Source: CAZYTO01 sp964650405 (GTDB taxonomy: Bacteria > Acidobacteriota > Thermoanaerobaculia > Gp7-AA8). Taken from it: a stretch of DNA of 18,193 bases. The translations under genes and the position numbers were made by a program. Below are positions 13,563-18,193 of this stretch, in pieces. The notes below the pieces were generated by a model, which was not told the DNA's origin, searched no databases, and saw nothing but the letters and a program-made list of their open reading frames with translations. Each line of letters opens with the position of its first letter. The stretch's first letter is position 1. The stretch spans positions 1 to 18,193 of the forward strand of contig CAZYTO010000094.1 in NCBI GenBank assembly GCA_964650405.1, in the 5' to 3' direction.

Positions 13563-16500
13563 CGGCCGCCGCAGACCCGCGGAACATCGACTGGGATGCC
13601 GCCATCGACGACTTCCGCAGACGTTTCGCGGCCGCTCCCCGTTCTTCCGCGCGCAGTCTGCTGGCCGAGGCCCTGAGCCTGGCCGCATTCACGGACGACG
13701 ACTATCCCCTGGCCGCCGCGCGGCTGGCCGAAGCCGCACGACTCGAGCCGTTGAATCCGATCCATCGCTATCGGCGCGCCCTGCTCGATCTCCGGTTCGG
13801 GCGATGGACCGCCGCCGCCGCACGCGTCGACGCCCTGCGGGCCACGAACCCGTTTCCTCATGCGCTCTACGCGCTCGTCCTCGCCTATCGCGGAATGAAC
13901 GACGGGCGGGCGAAGAACGTCGCCGTCCAGTTGAAGGATGCTCATCCGGCGTTCACCCCCGGCCTCTTCGCGCACGCGGAGATCCAGGTGCTGACCTCGT
14001 CCAGATTCGCAAAGGTGGTGGGATCGCTCCCCCGCCGCGCCGGCTGCGCACCGCTCTGGTGCGACCTCCTCTGCAAGATCGCCATCGAACGGCCGGACGA
14101 ACTGGCCTCCACCGTCAAACTGGCCGGCGACGTCCTCGGTGCCGGCAGCGCCGAGGAACGCCTGCTGCGGTACGCCGGCACGCTGATCGAGGTCTTCACC
14201 CCGATCCGGAGAACCGCGGCCGATCAGCCGCTCGACACCGCCACTGTCGTCTCGACAATGGCGGAGCGGCTCGCCGCCTGTGCGCCGCAAGGACCAGAAG
14301 AGCTCCTGCTGCTGCTCTTTGCGCATGCGGCGCTCCAGTCGAGGCCGGTCACCGACCAGACGGAGATCTGGCGCGAGCTCGGCCGCCGGTTGCCCGACCG
14401 GCTCGTGCTGCGCCGGCTGGAGTGCGAGGCACTGACGCGCCTCGCCGTCGAGCAGGCAAAAGACAACCGCCTGCAGGCCGCCCTGGCCACGGTCGTCACT
14501 TGCCTCGAGCTCGAGCCGCACGAGACGACGCACTGGACGAACCGGGCCGCGCTCTTCACCCTCCTACGCGATGAGCGTCTCTACCACGAGGCCTGGCTCG
14601 ACCTCGACCGCCATCATTTCCGCCTGGCCCTGGCCGGTAATCTCGATCCGGACAACGCGCGGCACATCGCCAAGATCCACCGCATGTTTGCCGAGCAGGC
14701 CCGGCTGACGCCGGAGCATCCGGACAAACGCCTGCGCCGCCTGAACCTCGGCGTGTTCCGCGAAGAGACGGAGGGGAGCGAGGGCCAGGAGCGCACGCTG
14801 CTCGTCGTCAATCACGAGCGGATGGACAGCGATCCGGAGCAGTTCCGGCAATGGCTGCATCATCGCCGCGCCGAGATCCTCTTCGCCCATCTCGCCGCCG
14901 CCAGCGATCCGCACCGCGCCCTGCTCGAGCCCGCCGACCCGCTGACCGCGGGCGACCGGGCCGCGGCCCTGGTGAAGATGGGAGAGTCACTCGGCGTACT
15001 GGTCGCCGAGGAGGGCGGCGCGCTCGCGCAGATGCTGCAGCCGCTCTGGCAGGACCTCGCCGCCCGCGCCCCCGTTCGATACAGCGACGAGCATGACCCG
15101 GAGAACGTTCTGGCGGACCTCCATCTCGCCACGCTCGCCGACGTGGTCCAGCTCTGCTGGGAATCGCCCAGCAGCAACCATCCGGAACTGGTCGACGAGT
15201 TGCTGGAGCTCGTTCGGACGGAGATCCCGTTCCTGGACGAGCGGCATCTCCAGGCGGCGCTCGCGGAGCCTGCCAACCGGGCCTCGCGCGGCCTGCTCGT
15301 CCTGCGCGACGTCGTCAGCGACGTCGTGCGCCACGGCAAGGACGCGAAGGACGGCGACGTCCTCCCTCCGCTGACGCGCTCAGAGCGTGAGCGCGTGGCC
15401 GGCCGCCTGATCGGCCGGGCGTTGACCAACGAAGTGATGTCGTCGCTGCGCGACGGCGCATTGCGGCCGGAGGAGCGGGAGCGCTTCCTCGGAATGCTGG
15501 ACGAAGCGCGAGCCTCGGCGCCGGACGATCCGTACATCGAGTGGCGGCGCGCCCAGTTCCTCGTCAGCGGTGGCTACTTCGAGGAAGCGCGCGAGGCCAT
15601 CGCCCGGGTCAACGCGCTGACCCGCGACGAAGAGAACCCATACGAGAAATCGCTCGAAGAGCTGCAGCAGGCGATCGACAAGGCCGAACGCGAGAAGGCC
15701 GGCGGCTCGAAGCGGGAGGGCCGCGGTGGATCGTCCTCCGAGCCCGGCGGCCAGCGCCCGTCCCGACGCCGCGAGGAGCTGGAAGCGCAACTCGACAACG
15801 CTCCGGCCTCCATTCCCCTGTACGAGGACCTGGCCCGTCTCATGGCCGCGGAGGGAAACTTCGACTCGGCGGTGCAGTGGAGCGAACAGGCCATGGCCCG
15901 CTGCCTGACCCGCGGTCCGCAGCTCCGGGCGCGCGCGCTGAACCTCGAGCTTTCCGCGCTGCGCGACCTGGCGCTCGACCACGCCGTCGAAGTGCGGCTC
16001 TACCTCGGCGGCACGCGACTTCCGCTGCTCGAGAAGCTCGAGCTCCTCGACCGCGGCACGCTGTCCTACGGCACGCTCTACATCCTCGGGCACTGCCTGG
16101 CCGCCGCCCGCCGCGTGCGCGACGCGGAGAAAGCCTTCGCCGCCGCCGTGCAGGGATGCACGCGCGGCCTGCACCTGGCCGTCCTTCGCCCGCTCGCCGC
16201 CGACGCCGAGACGCTCATCGTGGACGAGGTCCGCCGGCAGATCCAGGACGAGCTGGCGGACGACCGTTACGACAACGCCGCCCGGGAGGCGGCCCGCGCC
16301 ATCGCGCTCCTCCGCTCGCCCGAGGCTCTGCTGCTCGACCTGGCCCGCATCGACGTCGCCGCCGCCGCGGCCGGCGAGGAGCTCCCCGCGCTTCCCGACA
16401 TCCGCCAGGGCGAGTGGAGCCGGCGGTGGAGCGCGCTGCGCAGCACGGCCGGGCTCGATCGTGCGCGGGCCATCTGCGCTTTGGCGTCCGAGGTCCATCC

Positions 16501-17131
16501 CCCGTCCGCCCGCGACGCAGAAGTCCTGCTGCGCAGGATCGCCGCCGTCGAAAAGCAGGTGGTGCTGGTACGCGCCCTCGCCGAGTCGGCGCGGCTGATG
16601 CGCGCGCAGCGGTGGCAGGAGGCGCTCGATGCCCTCTCCGCGGCCGGCGAAGCCGGCCAGGCCGATCCGCGCTTCCTCCAGCAGAAAGCCTCGCTGCTGC
16701 TCTGCCTGGAACAATTCGCCGAGGCAGACGAAATCGCGGCGCGGCTCGCAGCGAGCGCGTCGCCCGTCGCCGCCGAGTTCCGCGGCCGCTACCCCGCCCT
16801 CTCCGCACACTACCGCCTTCGCTGCGCCAACCGCCTCATCCGCGCCGGCGATCTCGACACTGCGCACGGCATTCTCGAGGGCTGCCCCACTGCTGACGAC
16901 GAGTCGCTCCTCGACGTGACGTACGCGCGTTCGTTCTGCAGGGCCATGTTGGCGTATCGCCTTCGCAAGGACGGCAAGAGCGACGCAGCGGTGACCGGGC
17001 TGACCGCGGCGCTCGACGGACTGGAGGCGCACCTGCCCCTGGCCCGGAAGCGCGAGCACGCCCGCTTCCTCGAGCTGCAGGCCAAGCTGGACAAGGATCT
17101 GACCGACCTGCGCATGGAGCTGGTGTCATGA
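13559..17131 (+). CDS. Large TPR/helical-repeat scaffold protein
   Basis: Predicted 1190 residues. The start is ATG 13559, overlapping the previous stop (ATGA), with GGGAGG (13547-13552) 6 bases upstream; the long frame continuing further upstream is an overlap with the propeller gene in another frame. Nearly the whole protein is amphipathic helix pairs. TPR-like units are clear near the N-terminus (YPLAAARLAEAARLEPLNP), in the middle (FEEAREAIARVNAL), after the linker (FDSAVQWSEQAMARC) and near the C-terminus (RWQEALDALSAAGEA). A Gly/Ser/Arg-rich flexible linker at about 708-745 divides it into a 700-residue and a 445-residue half. There is no signal peptide or transmembrane segment, so it should be cytosolic. 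It is the largest product of the operon and most likely organises the two Hsp70s, the J-like proteins or their clients. Direct binding to Hsp70 tails is not implied, because the first Hsp70 has no EEVD-like end. Confidence 0.85.
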   Translation: MTAAADPRNIDWDAAIDDFRRRFAAAPRSSARSLLAEALSLAAFTDDDYPLAAARLAEAARLEPLNPIHRYRRALLDLRFGRWTAAAARVDALRATNPFPHALYALVLAYRGMNDGRAKNVAVQLKDAHPAFTPGLFAHAEIQVLTSSRFAKVVGSLPRRAGCAPLWCDLLCKIAIERPDELASTVKLAGDVLGAGSAEERLLRYAGTLIEVFTPIRRTAADQPLDTATVVSTMAERLAACAPQGPEELLLLLFAHAALQSRPVTDQTEIWRELGRRLPDRLVLRRLECEALTRLAVEQAKDNRLQAALATVVTCLELEPHETTHWTNRAALFTLLRDERLYHEAWLDLDRHHFRLALAGNLDPDNARHIAKIHRMFAEQARLTPEHPDKRLRRLNLGVFREETEGSEGQERTLLVVNHERMDSDPEQFRQWLHHRRAEILFAHLAAASDPHRALLEPADPLTAGDRAAALVKMGESLGVLVAEEGGALAQMLQPLWQDLAARAPVRYSDEHDPENVLADLHLATLADVVQLCWESPSSNHPELVDELLELVRTEIPFLDERHLQAALAEPANRASRGLLVLRDVVSDVVRHGKDAKDGDVLPPLTRSERERVAGRLIGRALTNEVMSSLRDGALRPEERERFLGMLDEARASAPDDPYIEWRRAQFLVSGGYFEEAREAIARVNALTRDEENPYEKSLEELQQAIDKAEREKAGGSKREGRGGSSSEPGGQRPSRRREELEAQLDNAPASIPLYEDLARLMAAEGNFDSAVQWSEQAMARCLTRGPQLRARALNLELSALRDLALDHAVEVRLYLGGTRLPLLEKLELLDRGTLSYGTLYILGHCLAAARRVRDAEKAFAAAVQGCTRGLHLAVLRPLAADAETLIVDEVRRQIQDELADDRYDNAAREAARAIALLRSPEALLLDLARIDVAAAAAGEELPALPDIRQGEWSRRWSALRSTAGLDRARAICALASEVHPPSARDAEVLLRRIAAVEKQVVLVRALAESARLMRAQRWQEALDALSAAGEAGQADPRFLQQKASLLLCLEQFAEADEIAARLAASASPVAAEFRGRYPALSAHYRLRCANRLIRAGDLDTAHGILEGCPTADDESLLDVTYARSFCRAMLAYRLRKDGKSDAAVTGLTAALDGLEAHLPLARKREHARFLELQAKLDKDLTDLRMELVS

Positions 17132-17688
17132 AGAATCGTGAACGCCCGCGGCCTCAGGCCATGGTCGGCATCGATCCCGACAACGCCTACGCGCGTCTCG
17201 GCGTTTCTCCCACCGCCTCCACCGACGAGATCAAGACCTTCGTCGACACGCGCATCGCCGAGATCAAGGCCGCCATGCGCGACCATCCCAGCCGCGAGAA
17301 GGAAGAGGCGCTGGCCCGGCTGTCGGAGGTCGGAAAACTCATCGGCACACCGCGCGCGCGGCTCAAGTACCACGAGGCCAATCCGTGGAACGAGCTGCTG
17401 GCCGTGCAGCGCGCCCCCGCCGACGAAGCACTCGATCCCGGCGCGCGCACGGGGCTGGTCACCGCGGCCCTCCTCCTGGAGCTCGGCCCCTTCGCGGCCC
17501 TGCCGTCCGCGCGCTCGTTCGATGTCTGGGCGCCCTCCGGCATTTCGGAGGCCCTCGCCGCCGAGCTGCAGGCATTTCTCAGAACATCCACGGACGATCG
17601 TAAGCCGTCGCCTCAGGCCCCCTCGCCACAGGGCATGGACGAGGCGCAGCTCTCGGTCGACGAGCTCCATCCATCGGGCGACGTGTAA
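17128..17688 (+). CDS. Small soluble J-like co-chaperone with degenerate HPD motif
   Basis: Predicted 186 residues. ATG 17128 overlaps the previous stop (ATGA), with GGAG (17116-17119) 8 bases upstream. Residues about 17-85 follow the J-domain plan: DNAYARLGVSPTASTDEI (helix I and turn), a charged helix II, then ALARLSEVGKLIGTPRARLKYHE, which matches the DnaJ segment ending in YD. In place of HPD there is HPS (53-55), and it lies about six residues later in the helix than expected. It would therefore probably not stimulate Hsp70 ATPase in the usual way, although it could still dock. Residues 86-155 are helical, and the last 30 are Pro/Ser/Asp-rich and probably disordered. It sits directly before the second Hsp70 gene, its likely partner. 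Confidence 0.8.
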   Translation: MKNRERPRPQAMVGIDPDNAYARLGVSPTASTDEIKTFVDTRIAEIKAAMRDHPSREKEEALARLSEVGKLIGTPRARLKYHEANPWNELLAVQRAPADEALDPGARTGLVTAALLLELGPFAALPSARSFDVWAPSGISEALAAELQAFLRTSTDDRKPSPQAPSPQGMDEAQLSVDELHPSGDV

Positions 17689-17697
17689 GGAGAGTAC

Positions 17698-18193
17698 ATG
17701 GGCAACTGGCATCGCGTCGTGGGCATCGACCTCGGGACGACTTTCTCGGCGGTGGCCGCCTACAACTACGACAAGAACGACGTGCGGATCATCCCCAACC
17801 GCCAGAACGAGCCGACCACGCCGTCCGTGGTCTACATCGGCCAGGACGGGCAGGTCAGCGTGGGGCGGGCGGCCAAGGAGAAACTGGCCCGCGACCCGAG
17901 GGGCGTCATCCTCGAGGTGAAGCGCCTGATGGGCGAGCGCAGCGGCGACGAGGCGGTCACCGTGTCCGGCCGCCAGGAGTACGAGCCGGAGCTGATCTCG
18001 GCGCACATCCTGCGCGAACTGAAGGCGTTCGCCGAGAAGTACATCGGCGAGCCCATTCACGACGCCGTCATCACCGTGCCGGCGTACTTCAAGGAATCGC
18101 AGCGCAACGCCACGAAAGAGGCGGCGCGCATCGCCAAGCTGAACCCCCTGCTCATCATCAACGAGCCGACGGCGGCGGCCATCGCCTACGCCA
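17698..18193 (+). CDS. Second Hsp70 (DnaK-family) ATPase, N-terminal part, cut by the window edge
   Basis: The first 165 residues are visible; the gene continues past 18193. AAGGAG (17687-17692) lies 5 bases before the ATG, the strongest ribosome-binding site of the operon. The visible part is a canonical Hsp70 ATPase start: GIDLGTTFSAVA (9-20), VKRLMG with Lys75, VITVPAYF, SQRNATKEAARIA and LIINEPTAAAIAYA with Glu156. It is clearly closer to ordinary DnaK than the first Hsp70 of the operon (for example EPTAAA here against EPIAAA there), so the two are not recent duplicates. Whether it has a standard substrate-binding domain or an unusual tail cannot be seen here. Confidence 0.95.
   Translation, partial: MGNWHRVVGIDLGTTFSAVAAYNYDKNDVRIIPNRQNEPTTPSVVYIGQDGQVSVGRAAKEKLARDPRGVILEVKRLMGERSGDEAVTVSGRQEYEPELISAHILRELKAFAEKYIGEPIHDAVITVPAYFKESQRNATKEAARIAKLNPLLIINEPTAAAIAYA

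Noticed and set aside
14717..14728. HPDK tetrapeptide (residues 387-390) inside the large TPR protein, suggesting a buried J domain
   Set aside because: The following segment lacks the helix III pattern and the conserved hydrophobic positions of J domains. A chance match in a long protein is more likely.

Overview
The window is high-GC bacterial chromosomal DNA, probably from a metagenome-type genome. It looks most like an Acidobacteriota relative. That placement is an impression from overall style (GC-rich codons, secreted proteases with Ig-like repeats, a selenoprotein, long Hsp70/TPR operons); no marker gene here proves it.

Left part (1-5693). Bases 1-317 hold no convincing gene. They contain an unusual inverted-repeat element: short octamer repeats facing each other around a long imperfect hairpin. 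A secreted, zinc-dependent matrixin-like protease with seven C-terminal Ig-like repeats lies on the minus strand (318-3527). A divergent intergenic region of about 250 bp separates it from a plus-strand gene (3779-5080) that a standard annotation would truncate. Read through one in-frame TGA, this gene encodes an exported thioredoxin-fold protein with a TPR-rich tail. The TGA sits exactly at the first cysteine of the WCxxC-type redox motif (WAPW-U-HTC), so the gene most likely encodes a selenoprotein. A strong hairpin follows it, then a five-helix membrane protein of unknown function (5193-5693).

Right part (5874-18193, open at the right edge). Seven genes run on the plus strand with gaps of at most 9 nt or 4-nt ATGA overlaps, so they are very likely one operon. 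In order they encode: an exported single-pass membrane protein with a large outer helical domain and a cytosolic tail; a divergent Hsp70 with an extra domain before its substrate-binding domain; a J-like protein with a two-CxxC zinc-ribbon-like module and transmembrane helices; a small all-beta, possibly propeller-like protein; a 1190-residue TPR/helical-repeat protein; a short soluble J-like protein without a normal HPD motif; and the start of a second, more canonical Hsp70.

Inferred working model: a membrane-tethered chaperone machine. Two different Hsp70 ATPases would be paired with two degenerate J-like partners and two large scaffold proteins. The first gene product would link events outside the cytoplasmic membrane to the cytosolic chaperones. 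No GrpE, canonical DnaJ or ClpB is visible, so this is not the housekeeping dnaK locus. The Hsp70 operon and the selenocysteine thioredoxin are the two items most worth following up.
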